Of a stretch of DNA of 64,000 bases, positions 12,373-24,786 are shown in pieces. The notes beneath the pieces were generated by a model, which worked only from the letters and a program-made list of their open reading frames with translations, had not been told where the DNA came from and did no database searches. The DNA lies in the NCBI RefSeq assembly GCF_029227915.1, contig NC_079887.1:26659650-26723649 (forward strand), written 5' to 3'. A program made the translations under genes and the position numbers. Every line of letters begins with the position of its first letter. The stretch's first letter is position 1. Origin of the DNA: Hydractinia symbiolongicarpus. Lineage: Eukaryota; Cnidaria; Hydrozoa; Anthoathecata; Hydractiniidae.

Positions 12373-13335
12373 GGGAAATGAGTTTACTCACAGGGTACTT
12401 TCTTTGTATACATTCGACTATACGTGCCAAGCCCGGGATTTAGGGAAATTGCAGGTTTTCGTTTGCCGGCGATTAAACTTCTTTTATTCAGCGTCTCATC
12501 AAAAATGAAAACATTTTTAAAAACTACAAGTCTCATGCGTTTTAGCGGTGAAAAAATAATTTAAAAAATCGTTCTGGAAATGAGTTTACTCCCTGGGTAC
12601 TTTCTTTGTATACTTTTGACTATACGGGCCGAGTCCGGGATTTAGGAAAATCGCAGGTTTCGTTTGCCGGCGAATAAACTGCTTTTATTCAGCGTCTCAT
12701 CAAAAATGAAAACATTTTTGAAAACTAAAAGTCTCATGCGTTTTAGTGGTGAAAAAATAATTTAAAAAATCGTTCGGGAAATGAGTTTACTCCCTGGGTA
12801 CTTCCTTTGTATACTTTTGACTATACGGGCCAAGCCGGGATTTACGGGAAATCGCGAGTTTTCGTTTGCCGGCGATTAAACTGCTTTTATTCAGCGTCTC
12901 ATCAAAAATGAAAACATTTTTAAAAACTACAAGTCTTATGCGTTTTAGTGGTGAAAAATTAATTTAAAAAATCGTTCTGGAAATGAGTTTACTCACAGGG
13001 TACTTTCTTTGTATACATTCGACTATACGTGCCAAGCCCGGGATTTAGGGAAATTGCAGGTTTTCGTTTGCCGGCGATTGAACTTCTTTTATTCAGCGTC
13101 TCATCAAAAATGAAAACATTTTTAAAAACTACAAGTCTCATGCGTTTTAGCGGTGAAAAAGTAATTTAAAAAATCGTTCGGGAAATGAGTTTACTCCCTG
13201 GGTACTTTCTTTGTATACTTTTGACTGTACGGGCCAAGCCGGGATTTACGGGAAATCGCGGTTTTTCGTTTGCCGGCGATTAAACTTCTTTTATTCAGCG
13301 TCTCATCAAAAATGAAAACATTTTTAAAAACTACA
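12373..13335. repeat. Displaced copy of the 5-mer block (offset 5,660 bp)
   Basis: Sequence from about 12,373 to 13,335 follows 6,713-7,675 monomer for monomer at a constant offset of 5,660 bp (28 monomers). Shared features include TTTAGCGG, GGATTTAGGAAAATCGC with GGCGAATAAACTG, TACTTCCTTTG with GCGAG, and GACTGTACGGG. It carries several single-base differences (for example GATTGAAC against GATTCAAC), so it is older than the adjacent 1,010-bp duplicates. It shows that a block of about five monomers moved or was retained across the intervening 3.5 kb. Confidence 0.82.
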
Positions 13336-16300
13336 AGTCTGATCCGTTTTAGTGGTGAAAAAATAATTTAAAAAATCGTTCTGGAAATGAGTTTACTCAC
13401 AGGGTACTTTCTTTGTATACATTCGACTATACTGGCCAAGCCCGGGATTTACGGGAAATCGCGGGTTTTCGTTTGCCGGCGATTAAACTTCTTTTATTCA
13501 GCGTCTCATCAAAAATGAAAAAATTTTTAAAAACTACAAGTCTTATGGGTTTTAGTGGTGAAAAAATAATTTAAAAAATCGTTCTGGAAATGAGTTAACT
13601 CACAGGGTACTTTCTTTGTATACATTCGACTATACGTGCCAATCCCGGGATTTACGGGAAATTGCGGGTTTTCGTTTGCCGGCGATTAAACTTCTTTTAT
13701 TCAGCGTCTCATCAAAAATGAAAACATTTTTAAAAACTACAAGTCTTATGCGTTTTAGTGGTGAAAAAAATATTTAAAAAATCGTTCTGGAAATGAGTTA
13801 ACTCACAGGGTACTTTCTTTGTATACATTCGACTATACGTGCCAAGCCCGGCATTTACGGGAAATCGCGGGTTTTCGTTTGCCGGCGATTAAACTGCTTT
13901 TATGCAGCGTCTCATCAAAAATGAAAACATTCTTGAAAACTACAAGTCTCATGCGTTTTAGTGGTGAAATAATAATTTAAAAAATCGTTTGGGAAATGAG
14001 TTTACTCCCTGGGTACTTTCTTTGCATACTTTTGACTATACGGGCCGAGTCCAGGATTTACGGGAAATCGCAGGTTTTCGTTTGCCGGCGATTAAACTTC
14101 TTTTATTCAGCGTCTCATCAAAAATGAAAACATATTTGAAAACTACAAGTCTCATGCGTTTTAGTGGTGAAAAAATAATTTAAAAAATCGTTCGGGAAAT
14201 GAGTTTACTCCCTGGGTACTTTCTTCGCATACTTTTGACTATACGGGCCGAGTCCAGGATTTACGGGAAATCGCAGGTTTTCGTTTGCCGGCGATTAAAC
14301 TTCTTTTATTCAGCGTCTCATCAAAAATGAAAACATTTTTAAAAACTACAAGTGTCATGCGTTTTAGTGGTGAAAAAATAATTTAAAAAATCGTTCGGGA
14401 AATGAGTTTACTCCCTGGGTACTTTCTTGTATACTTTTGACTATACGGGCCGAGTCCGGGATTTACGGGAAATCGCGGATTTTCGTTTGCCGGCGATTAA
14501 ACTTCCTTTATTCAGCGTCCCATCAAATATGAAAATATTTTTGAAAACTACAAATCTCATGCGTTTAGTGGTAAAAAAATAATATAAAAAATCGTTCGGG
14601 AAATGAGTTTACTCCCTGGGTACTTTCTTTGTATACTTTTGACTATACGGGCAAAGCCCGGGATTTACGGGAAATCGCGGGTTTTCGTTTGCCGGCGATT
14701 AAACTTCTTTTATTCAGCGTCTCATCAAAAATGAAAACATTTTTAAAAACTACAAGTCTTATGCGTTTTAGTGGTGAAAAAATAATTTAAAAAATCGTTC
14801 TGGAAATGAGTTTACTCCCTGGGTACTTTCTTTGTATACTTTTGACTATACGGGCCGAGTCCGGGATTTAGGGAAATCGCAGGTTTTCGTTTGCCGGCAA
14901 ATAAACTGCTTTTATTCAGCGTCTCATAGAAAATGAAAACATTTTTGAAAACTACAAGTCTCATGTGTTTTAGTGGTGAAAAAATAATTTAAAAAATCGT
15001 TCGGGAAATGAGTTTACTCCCTGGGTACTTCCTTTGTATACTTTTGACTATACGGGCCAAGCCGGGATTGACGGGAAATCGCGGGTTTTCGTTTGTCGGC
15101 GATTAAACTTCTTTTATTCAGCGTCTCATCAAAAATGAAAACATTTTTAAAAACTACAAGTCTTATGCGTTTTAGTGGTGAAAAAATAATTTAAAAAATC
15201 GTTCTGGAAATGAGTTTACTCACAGGGTACTTTCTTTGTATACATTCGACTATACGTGCCAAGCCCGGGATTTAGGAAAATCGCAGGTTTTGGTTTGCCG
15301 GCGATTAAACTTCTTTTATTCAGCGTCTCATCAAAAATGAAAACATTTTTAAAAACTACAAGTCTCATGCGTTTTAGTGGTGAAAAAGTAATTTAAAAAA
15401 TCGTTCGGGAATTGAGTTTACTCCCTGGGTACTTTCTTTGTATACTTTTGACTATACGGGCCGAGTCCAGGATTTACGGGAAATCGCAGGTTTTCGTTTG
15501 CCGGCGATTAAACTTCTTTTATTCAGCGTCTCATCAAAAATGAAAACATTTTTGAAAACTACAAGTCTCATGCGTTTTAGTGGTGAAAAAATAATTTAAA
15601 AAATCGTTCGGGAAATGAGTTTACTCCCTGGGTACTTTCTTCGCATAGTTTTGACTATACGGGCCGAGTCCAGGATTTACGGGAAATCGCAGGTTTTCGT
15701 TTGCCGGCGATTAAACTTCTTTTATTCAGCGTCTCATCAAAAATGAAAACATTTTTGAAAACTACAAGTCTCATGCGTTTTAGTGGTGAAAAAATAATTT
15801 AAAAAATCGTTCGGGAAATGAGTTTACTCCCTGGGTACTTTCTTCTATACTTTTGACTATACGGGCCGAGCCCGGGATTTACGGGAAATCGCGGATTTTC
15901 GTTTGCCGGCGATTAAACTTCCTTTATTCAGCGTCCCATCAAATATGAAAACATTTTTAAAAACTACAAGTCTTATGCGTTTTAGTGGTGAAAAAATAAT
16001 TTAAAAAATCGTTCTGGAAATGAGTTTACTCACAGGGTACTTTCTTTGTATACTTTTGACTATACGGGCCGAGTCCGGGATTTACGGAAATTGCAGGTTT
16101 TCGTTTGCCGGCGAATAAACTGCTTTTATTCAGCGTCTCATCAAAAATGAAAACATTTTTGAAAACTACAAGTCTCATGCGTTTTAGTGGTGAAAAAATA
16201 ATTTAAAAAATCGTTCTGGAAATGAGTTTACTCACAGGGTACTTTCTTTGTATACATTCGACTATACGTGCCAAGACCGGGATTTAGGGAAATCGCAGGT

Positions 16301-16410
16301 TTTCGTTTGCCGGCGATTAAACTTCTTTTATTCAGCGTCTCATCAAAAATGAAAACATTTTTAAAAACTACAAGTCTCATGCGTTTTAGTGGTGAAAAAG
16401 TAATTTAAAA
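13336..16410. repeat. Patchwork copy of the 9.3-12.4 kb block
   Basis: After a short transition, 13,545-15,460 follows 9,300-11,212 at an offset of 4,245-4,248 bp (21 monomers). At about 15,460 the match switches to 9,797-10,285 (offset 5,663-5,664 bp, 28 monomers), including the rare TTCTTCGCATAG at 15,638. Near 15,945 it switches again to 11,900-12,365 (offset about 4,046 bp, 20 monomers), including CCAAGACCGGG at 16,271 and 12,225. Each switch lies in sequence common to both parents, as expected for exchange between misaligned monomers. Confidence 0.8.
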
Positions 16411-18732
16411 AATCGTTCGGGAAGTGAGTTTACTCCCTGGGTACTTTCTTTGTATACTTTTGACTATACGGGCCAAGCCGGGATTTACGGGAAATCGCGT
16501 GTTTTCGTTTGCCGGCGATTAAACTTCTTTTATTCAGCGTCTCATCAAAAATGAAAACATTTTTAAAAACTACAAGTCTTATGCGTTTTAGTAGTGAAAA
16601 AATAATTTAAAAAATCGTTCTGGAAATGAGTTTACTCACAGGGTACTTTCTTTGTATACATTCGACTATACGTGCCAAGCCCGGGATTTAGGGAAATCGC
16701 AGGTTTTCGTTTGCCGGCGATTAAACTTTTTTTATTCAGCGTCTCATCAAAAATGAAAACATTTTTAAAAACTACAAGTCTGATGCGTTTTAGTGGTGAA
16801 AAAATAATTTAAAAAATCGTTCTGGAAATGAGTTTACTCACAGGGTACTTTCTTTGTATACATTCGACTATACGGGCCAAGCCCGGGATTTACGGGAAAT
16901 CGCGGGTTTTCGTTTTCCGGCGATTAAACCTCTTTCATTAGGCGTCTCATCAAAAATGAAAACATTTTTAAAAACTACAAGTCTCATGCGTTTTAGTGGT
17001 GAAAATATAATTTAAAAAATCGTTCGGGAAGTGAGTTTACTCCCTGGGTACTTTCTTTGTATACTTTTGACTATACGGGCCAAGCCGGGATTTACGGGAA
17101 ATCGCGGGTTTTCGTTTGCCGGCGATTAAACTTCTTTTATTCAGCGTCTCATCAAAAATGAAAACATTTTTAAAAACAACAAGTCTTATGCGTTTTAATG
17201 GTGAAAAAATAATTTAAAAAATCGTTATTGGAAATGAGTTTACTCACAGGGTACTTTATTTGTATACATTCGACTATACGTGCCAAGCCCGGGATTTAGG
17301 GAAATCGCAGGTTTTCGTTTGCCGGCGATTAAACTTCTTTTATTCAGCGTCTCATCAAAAATGAAAACATTTTTAAAAACTACAAGTCTCATGCGTTTTA
17401 GTGGTGAAAAAGTAATTTAAAAAATCGTTCGGGAAGTGAGTTTACTCCCTGGGTACTTTCTTTGTATACTTTTGACTATACGGGCCAAGCCTGGATTTAC
17501 GGGAAATCGCAGGTTTTCGTTTGCCGGCGATTAAACTTTTTTTTATTCAGCGTCTCATCAAAAATGAAAACATTTTTAAAAACTACAAGTCTTATGGGTT
17601 TTAGTGGTGAAAAAATAATTTAAAAAATCGTTCTGGAAATGAGTTAACTCACAGGGTACTTTTTGTATACATTCGACTATACGTGCCAAGCCCGGGATTT
17701 ACGGGAAATCGCGGGTTTTCGTTTGCCGGCGATTAAACTGCTTTTATTCAGCGTCTCATCAAAAATGAAAACATTTTTAAAAACTGCAAGTCTTATGCGT
17801 TTTAGAGGTGAAAAAATAATTTAAAAAATCGTTCTGGAAATGAGTTTACTCACAGGGTACTTTCTTTGTATACATTCGACTATACGGGCCAAGCCCGGGA
17901 TTTACGGGAAATCGCGGGTTTTCGTTTTCCGGCGATTAAACCTCTTTCATTAAGCGTCTCATCAAAAATGAAAACATTTTTGTAAACTACAAGTCTCATG
18001 CCTTTTAGTGATGAAAAAGTAATTTAAAAAATCGTTCGGGAAATGAGTTTACTCCCTGGGTACTTCCTTTGTATACTTTTGACTATACGGGCCAAGCCGG
18101 GATTTACGGGAAATCGCGGGTTTTCGTTTGTCGGCGATTAAACTTCTTTTATTCAGCGTCTCATCAAAAATGAAAACATTTTTAAAAACTACAAGTCTTA
18201 TGCGTTCTAGTGGTGAAAAAATAATTTAAAAAATCGTTCTGGAAATGAGTTTACTAACAGGGTACTTTCTTTGTATACTTTTGACTATACGGGCCGAGTC
18301 CGGGATTTAGGGAAATCGCAGGTTTTCGTTTGCCGGCGAATAAACTGCTTTTATTCAGCGTCTCATCAAAAATGAAAACATTTTTGAAAACTACAAGTCT
18401 CATGCGTTTTAGTGGTGAAAAAATAATTTAAAAAATCGTTCTGGAAATGAGTTTACTCACAGGGTACTTTCTTTGTATACATTCGACTATACGTGCCAAG
18501 CCCGGGATTTAGGGAAATCGCAGGTTTTCGTTTGCCGGAGATTAAACTTCTTTTATTCAGCGTCTCATCAAAAATGAAAACATTTTTAAAAACTACAAGT
18601 CTCATGCGTTTTAGTGGTGAAAAAGTAATTTAAAAAATCGTTCGGGAAACGAGTTTACTCCCTGGGTACTTTCTTTGTATACTTTTGACTATACGGGCCA
18701 AGCCGGGATTTACGGGAAATCGCGTGTTTTCG
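16411..18732. repeat. Mosaic satellite block with A, B and C monomers
   Basis: The monomers here alternate irregularly between A, B and C types. Markers are GGGAAGTGAG (16,421, 17,030, 17,433), GCGTG (16,497 and 18,722), TTTAATGG (17,195) and a shortened TACTTTTTGTATAC (17,655). C units lie near 16,911 and 17,926. No clean tandem HOR unit could be fixed by eye. It forms the transition into the regular central section. No gene or mobile element is visible. Confidence 0.75.
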
Positions 18733-19946
18733 TTTGCCGGCGATTAAACTTCTTTTATTCAGCGTCTCATCAAAAATGAAAACATTTTTAAAAACTACAA
18801 GTCTGATGCGTTTTAGTGGTGAAAAAATAATTTAAAAAATCGTTCTGGAAATGAGTTTACTCAGAGGGTACTTTCTTTGTATACATTCGACTATACGTGC
18901 CAAGCCCGGGATTTAGGGAAATCGCAGGTTTTCGTTTGCCGGCGATTAAACTTCTTTTATTCAGCGTCTCATCAAAAATGAAAACATTTTTAAAAACTAC
19001 AAGTCTGATGCGTTTTAGTGGTGAAAAAATAATTTAAAAAATCGTTCTGGAAATGAGTTTACTCACAGGGTACTTTCTTTGTATACATTCGACTATACGG
19101 GCCAAGCCCGGGATTTACGGGAAATCGCGGGTTTTCGTTTTCCGGCGATTAAACCTCTTTCATTAAGCGTCTCATCAAAAATGAAAACATTTTTGAAAAC
19201 TACAAGTCTTATGCGTTTTAGTGGTGAAAAAGTAATTTAAAAAATCGTTCGGGAAATGAGTATACTCCCTGGGTACTTCCTTTGTATACTTTTGACTCTA
19301 CGGGCCAAGCCGGGATTTACGGGAAATCGCGGGTTTTCGTTTGCCGGCGATTAAACTTCTTTTATTCAGCGTCTCATCAAAAATGAAAACATTTTTAAAA
19401 ACTACAAGTCTGATGCGTTTTAGTGGTGAAAAAATAATTTAAAAAATCGTTCTGGAAATGAGTTTACTCAGAGGGTACTTTCTTTGTATACATTCGACTA
19501 TACGTGCCAAGCCCGGGATTTAGGGAAATCGCAGGTTTTCGTTTGCCGGCGATTAAACTTCTTTTATTCAGCGTCTCATCAAAAATGAAAACATTTTTAA
19601 AAACTACAAGTCTGATGCGTTTTAGTGGTGAAAAAATAATTTAAAAAATCGTTCTGGAAATGAGTTTACTCACAGGGTACTTTCTTTCTATACATTCGAC
19701 TATACGGGCCAAGCCCTGGATTTACGGGAAATCGCGGGTTTTCGTTTTCCGGCGATTAAACCTCTTTCATTAAGCGTCCCATCAAAAATGAAAACATTTT
19801 TGAAAACTACAAGTCTTATGCGTTTTAGTGGTGAAAAAGTAATTTAAAAAATCGTTCGGGAAATGAGTATACTCCCTGGGTACTTCCTTTGTATACTTTT
19901 GACTCTACGGGCCAAGCCGGGATTTACGGGAAATCGCGGGTTTTCG
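18733..19946. repeat. Trimer HOR, 607 bp, two copies
   Basis: Units of about 18,733-19,339 and 19,340-19,946 match at a 607-bp offset. Shared markers are the rare CTCAGAGGGTAC (18,859 and 19,466), CTGATGCG, the C unit TTTTCCGGCG (19,136 and 19,743), GAGTATACTCCC and GACTCTACGGG. Agreement fails just left of 18,733 and at the TTTGCCGGCG/TTTGTCGGCG site near 19,946. Each unit is A-A(C)-B in type order. Confidence 0.88.
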
Positions 19947-22362
19947 TTTGTCGGCGATTAAACTTCTTTTATTCAGCGTCTCATCAAAAATGAAAACATT
20001 TTTAAAAACTACAAGTCTTATGCGTTTTAGTGGTGAAAAAATAATTTAAAAAATCGTTGTGGAAATGAGTTTACTCACAGGGTACTTTCTTTGTATACAT
20101 TCGACTATGCGTGCCAAGCCCGGGATTTAGGGAAATCGCAGGTTTTCGTTTGCCGGCGATTAAACTTCTTTTATTCAGCGTCTCATCAAAAATGAAAACA
20201 TTTTTAAAAACTACAAGTCCCATGCGTTTTAGTGGTGAAAAAGTAATTTAAAAAATCGTTCGGGAAATGAGTTTACTCCCTGGGTACTTTCTTTGTATAC
20301 TTTTGACTATACGGGCCAAGCCGGGATTTACGGGTAATCGCGGGTTTTCGTTTGCCGGCGATTAAACTTCTTTTATTCAGCGTCTCATCAAAAATGAAAA
20401 CATTTTTGAAAACTACAAGTCTTATGCGTTTTAGTAGTGAAAAAATAATTTAAAAAATCGTTCTGGAAATGAGTTTACTCACAGGGTACTTTCTTTGTAT
20501 ACATTCGACTATACGTGCCAAGCCCGGGATTTAGGGAAATCGCAGGTTTTCGTTTGCCGGCGATTAAACTTCTTTTATTCAGCGTCTCATCAAAAATGAA
20601 AACATTTTTAAAAACTACAAGTCTGATGCCTTTTAGTGGTGAAAAAATAATTTAAAAAATCGTTCTGGAAATGAGTTTACTCACAGGGTACTTTCTTTGT
20701 ATACATTCGACTATACGGGCCAAGCCCGGGATTTACGGGAAATCGCGGGTTTTCGTTTTCCGGCGATTAAACCTCTTTCATTAAGCGTCTCATCAAAAAT
20801 GAAAACATTTTTGAAAACTACAAGTCTTATGCGTTTTAGTGGTGAAAAAGTAATTTAAAAAATCTTTCGGGAAATGAGTATACTCCCTGGGTACTTCCTT
20901 TGTATACTTTTGACTATACGGGCCAACCCGGGATTTACGGGAAATCGCGGGTTTTCGTTTGTCGGCGATTAAACTTCTTTTATTCAGCGTCTCATCAAAA
21001 ATGAAAACATTTTTAAAAACTACAAGTCTTATGCGTTTTAGTGGTGAAAAAATAATTTAAAAAATCGTTCTGGAAATGAGTTTACTCACAGGGTACTTTC
21101 TTTGTATACATTCGACTATGCGTGCCAAGCCCGGGATTTAGGGAAATCGCAGGTTTTTGTTTGCCGGCGATTAAACTTCTTTTATTCAGCGTCTCATCAA
21201 AAATGAAAACATTTTTAAAAACTACAAGTCTCATGCGTTTTAGTGGAGAAAAAGTAATTTAAAAAATCGTTCGGGAAATGAGTTTACTCCCTGGGTACTT
21301 TCTTTGTATACTTTTGACTATACGGGCCAAGCCGGGATTTACGGGTAATCGCGGGTTTTCGTTTGCCGGCGATTAAACTTCTTTTATTCAGCGTCTCATC
21401 AAAAATGAAAACATTTTTGAAAACTACAAGTCTTATGCGTTTTAGTAGTGAAAAAATAATTTAAAAAATCGTTCTGGAAATGAGTTTACTCACAGGGTAC
21501 TTTCTTTGTATACATTCGACTATACGTGCCAAGCCCGGGATTTAGGGAAATCGCAGGTTTTCGTTTGCCGGCGATTAAACTTCTTTTATTCAGCGTCTCA
21601 TCAAAAATGAAAACATTTTTAAAAACTACAAGTCTGATGCGTTTTAGTGGTGAAAAACTAACTTAAAAAATCGTTAGGGAAATGAGTTTACTCCCTGGGT
21701 ACTTTCTTTGTATACTTTTGACTATACGGGCCAAGCCTGGATTTACGGGAAATCGCGGCTTTTCGTTTGCCGGCGATTAAACTTCTTTTATTCAGCGTCT
21801 CATCAAAAATGAAAACATTTTTAAAAACTACAAGTCTCATGCGTTTTAGTGGTGAAAAAGTAAGTTAAAAAATCGTTCGGGAAATGAGTTTACTCCCTGG
21901 GTACTTTCTTTGTATACTTTTGACTATACGGGCCAAGCCGGGATTTACGGGAAATCGCGGGTTTTCGTTTGCCGGCGATTAAACTTCTTTTATTTAGCGT
22001 CTCATCAAAAATGAAAACATTTTTAAAAACTACAAGTCTTATGCGTTTTAGTAGTGAAAAAATAATTTAAAAAATCGTTCTGGAAATGAGTTTACTCACA
22101 GGGTACTTTCTTTGTATACATTCGACTATACGTGCCAAGCCCGGGATTTAGGGAAATCGCAGGTTTTCGTTTGCCGGCGATTAAACTTCTTTTATTCAGC
22201 GTCTCATCAAAAATGAAAACATTTTTAAAAACTACAAGTCTGATGCGTTTTAGTGGTGAAAAAATAATTTAAAAAATCGTTCTGGAAATGAGTTTACTCA
22301 CAGGGTACTTTCTTTGTATACATTCGACTATACGGGCCAAGCCCGGGATTTAGGGAAATCGC
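19938..22362. repeat. 12-monomer HOR, 2,425 bp, unit 1
   Basis: This unit and the next match at a constant 2,425-bp offset. Markers verified in both: GTTGTGGAAA (20,056 and 22,481), CCAACCCGGG (20,923 and 23,348), CTGATGCCTTTTAG, GTGGAGAAAAAG, ACTAACTTAAAAAATCGTTAGG (ACTTAA at 21,661 and 24,086) and TATTTAGCG (21,991 and 24,416). In the lines compared I found no difference between the copies. The twelve monomers read approximately A B A C B A B A B B A A. Confidence 0.92.
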
Positions 22363-24757
22363 AGGTTTTCGTTTGTCGGCGATTAAACTTCTTTTATTCA
22401 GCGTCTCATCAAAAATGAAAACATTTTTAAAAACTACAAGTCTTATGCGTTTTAGTGGTGAAAAAATAATTTAAAAAATCGTTGTGGAAATGAGTTTACT
22501 CACAGGGTACTTTCTTTGTATACATTCGACTATGCGTGCCAAGCCCGGGATTTAGGGAAATCGCAGGTTTTCGTTTGCCGGCGATTAAACTTCTTTTATT
22601 CAGCGTCTCATCAAAAATGAAAACATTTTTAAAAACTACAAGTCCCATGCGTTTTAGTGGTGAAAAAGTAATTTAAAAAATCGTTCGGGAAATGAGTTTA
22701 CTCCCTGGGTACTTTCTTTGTATACTTTTGACTATACGGGCCAAGCCGGGATTTACGGGTAATCGCGGGTTTTCGTTTGCCGGCGATTAAACTTCTTTTA
22801 TTCAGCGTCTCATCAAAAATGAAAACATTTTTGAAAACTACAAGTCTTATGCGTTTTAGTAGTGAAAAAATAATTTAAAAAATCGTTCTGGAAATGAGTT
22901 TACTCACAGGGTACTTTCTTTGTATACATTCGACTATACGTGCCAAGCCCGGGATTTAGGGAAATCGCAGGTTTTCGTTTGCCGGCGATTAAACTTCTTT
23001 TATTCAGCGTCTCATCAAAAATGAAAACATTTTTAAAAACTACAAGTCTGATGCCTTTTAGTGGTGAAAAAATAATTTAAAAAATCGTTCTGGAAATGAG
23101 TTTACTCACAGGGTACTTTCTTTGTATACATTCGACTATACGGGCCAAGCCCGGGATTTACGGGAAATCGCGGGTTTTCGTTTTCCGGCGATTAAACCTC
23201 TTTCATTAAGCGTCTCATCAAAAATGAAAACATTTTTGAAAACTACAAGTCTTATGCGTTTTAGTGGTGAAAAAGTAATTTAAAAAATCTTTCGGGAAAT
23301 GAGTATACTCCCTGGGTACTTCCTTTGTATACTTTTGACTATACGGGCCAACCCGGGATTTACGGGAAATCGCGGGTTTTCGTTTGTCGGCGATTAAACT
23401 TCTTTTATTCAGCGTCTCATCAAAAATGAAAACATTTTTAAAAACTACAAGTCTTATGCGTTTTAGTGGTGAAAAAATAATTTAAAAAATCGTTCTGGAA
23501 ATGAGTTTACTCACAGGGTACTTTCTTTGTATACATTCGACTATGCGTGCCAAGCCCGGGATTTAGGGAAATCGCAGGTTTTTGTTTGCCGGCGATTAAA
23601 CTTCTTTTATTCAGCGTCTCATCAAAAATGAAAACATTTTTAAAAACTACAAGTCTCATGCGTTTTAGTGGAGAAAAAGTAATTTAAAAAATCGTTCGGG
23701 AAATGAGTTTACTCCCTGGGTACTTTCTTTGTATACTTTTGACTATACGGGCCAAGCCGGGATTTACGGGTAATCGCGGGTTTTCGTTTGCCGGCGATTA
23801 AACTTCTTTTATTCAGCGTCTCATCAAAAATGAAAACATTTTTGAAAACTACAAGTCTTATGCGTTTTAGTAGTGAAAAAATAATTTAAAAAATCGTTCT
23901 GGAAATGAGTTTACTCACAGGGTACTTTCTTTGTATACATTCGACTATACGTGCCAAGCCCGGGATTTAGGGAAATCGCAGGTTTTCGTTTGCCGGCGAT
24001 TAAACTTCTTTTATTCAGCGTCTCATCAAAAATGAAAACATTTTTAAAAACTACAAGTCTGATGCGTTTTAGTGGTGAAAAACTAACTTAAAAAATCGTT
24101 AGGGAAATGAGTTTACTCCCTGGGTACTTTCTTTGTATACTTTTGACTATACGGGCCAAGCCTGGATTTACGGGAAATCGCGGCTTTTCGTTTGCCGGCG
24201 ATTAAACTTCTTTTATTCAGCGTCTCATCAAAAATGAAAACATTTTTAAAAACTACAAGTCTCATGCGTTTTAGTGGTGAAAAAGTAAGTTAAAAAATCG
24301 TTCGGGAAATGAGTTTACTCCCTGGGTACTTTCTTTGTATACTTTTGACTATACGGGCCAAGCCGGGATTTACGGGAAATCGCGGGTTTTCGTTTGCCGG
24401 CGATTAAACTTCTTTTATTTAGCGTCTCATCAAAAATGAAAACATTTTTAAAAACTACAAGTCTTATGCGTTTTAGTAGTGAAAAAATAATTTAAAAAAT
24501 CGTTCTGGAAATGAGTTTACTCACAGGGTACTTTCTTTGTATACATTCGACTATACGTGCCAAGCCCGGGATTTAGGGAAATCGCAGGTTTTCGTTTGCC
24601 GGCGATTAAACTTCTTTTATTCAGCGTCTCATCAAAAATGAAAACATTTTTAAAAACTACAAGTCTGATGCGTTTTAGTGGTGAAAAAATAATTTAAAAA
24701 ATCGTTCTGGAAATGAGTTTACTCACAGGGTACTTTCTTTGTATACATTCGACTATA

Positions 24758-24770
24758 CGGGCCAAGCCCG
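24758..24770. repeat. GC-rich dyad CGGGC-CAA-GCCCG (example)
   Basis: A perfect 5-bp inverted repeat with a three-base spacer, seen in C units and in the 203-bp B units. The common GCCGGG form (one C deleted) shortens it to three pairs, and the GTCCGGG form leaves a G-T mismatch. The stem is therefore not uniformly kept, and selection on it is not demonstrated. Confidence 0.5.
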
Positions 24771-24771
24771 G

Positions 24772-24786
24772 GATTTACGGGAAATC
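24772..24786. repeat. Dyad GATTT-ACGGG-AAATC (example)
   Basis: GATTT and AAATC are inverted 5-bp arms around ACGGG in B and C units and around AGGG in A units. The one-base A/B length difference thus falls in the spacer and not in the arms. GGGTAATC and GGGAAGTC variants disrupt one arm. The structural interpretation is tentative. Confidence 0.5.

Noticed and set aside
24754-24761. Canonical CENP-B box
   Set aside because: The spacer between TTCG and CGGG is six bases where seven are required, and A units read CGTG in place of CGGG, so the known recognition rule is not met. Kept only as a low-interest finding.
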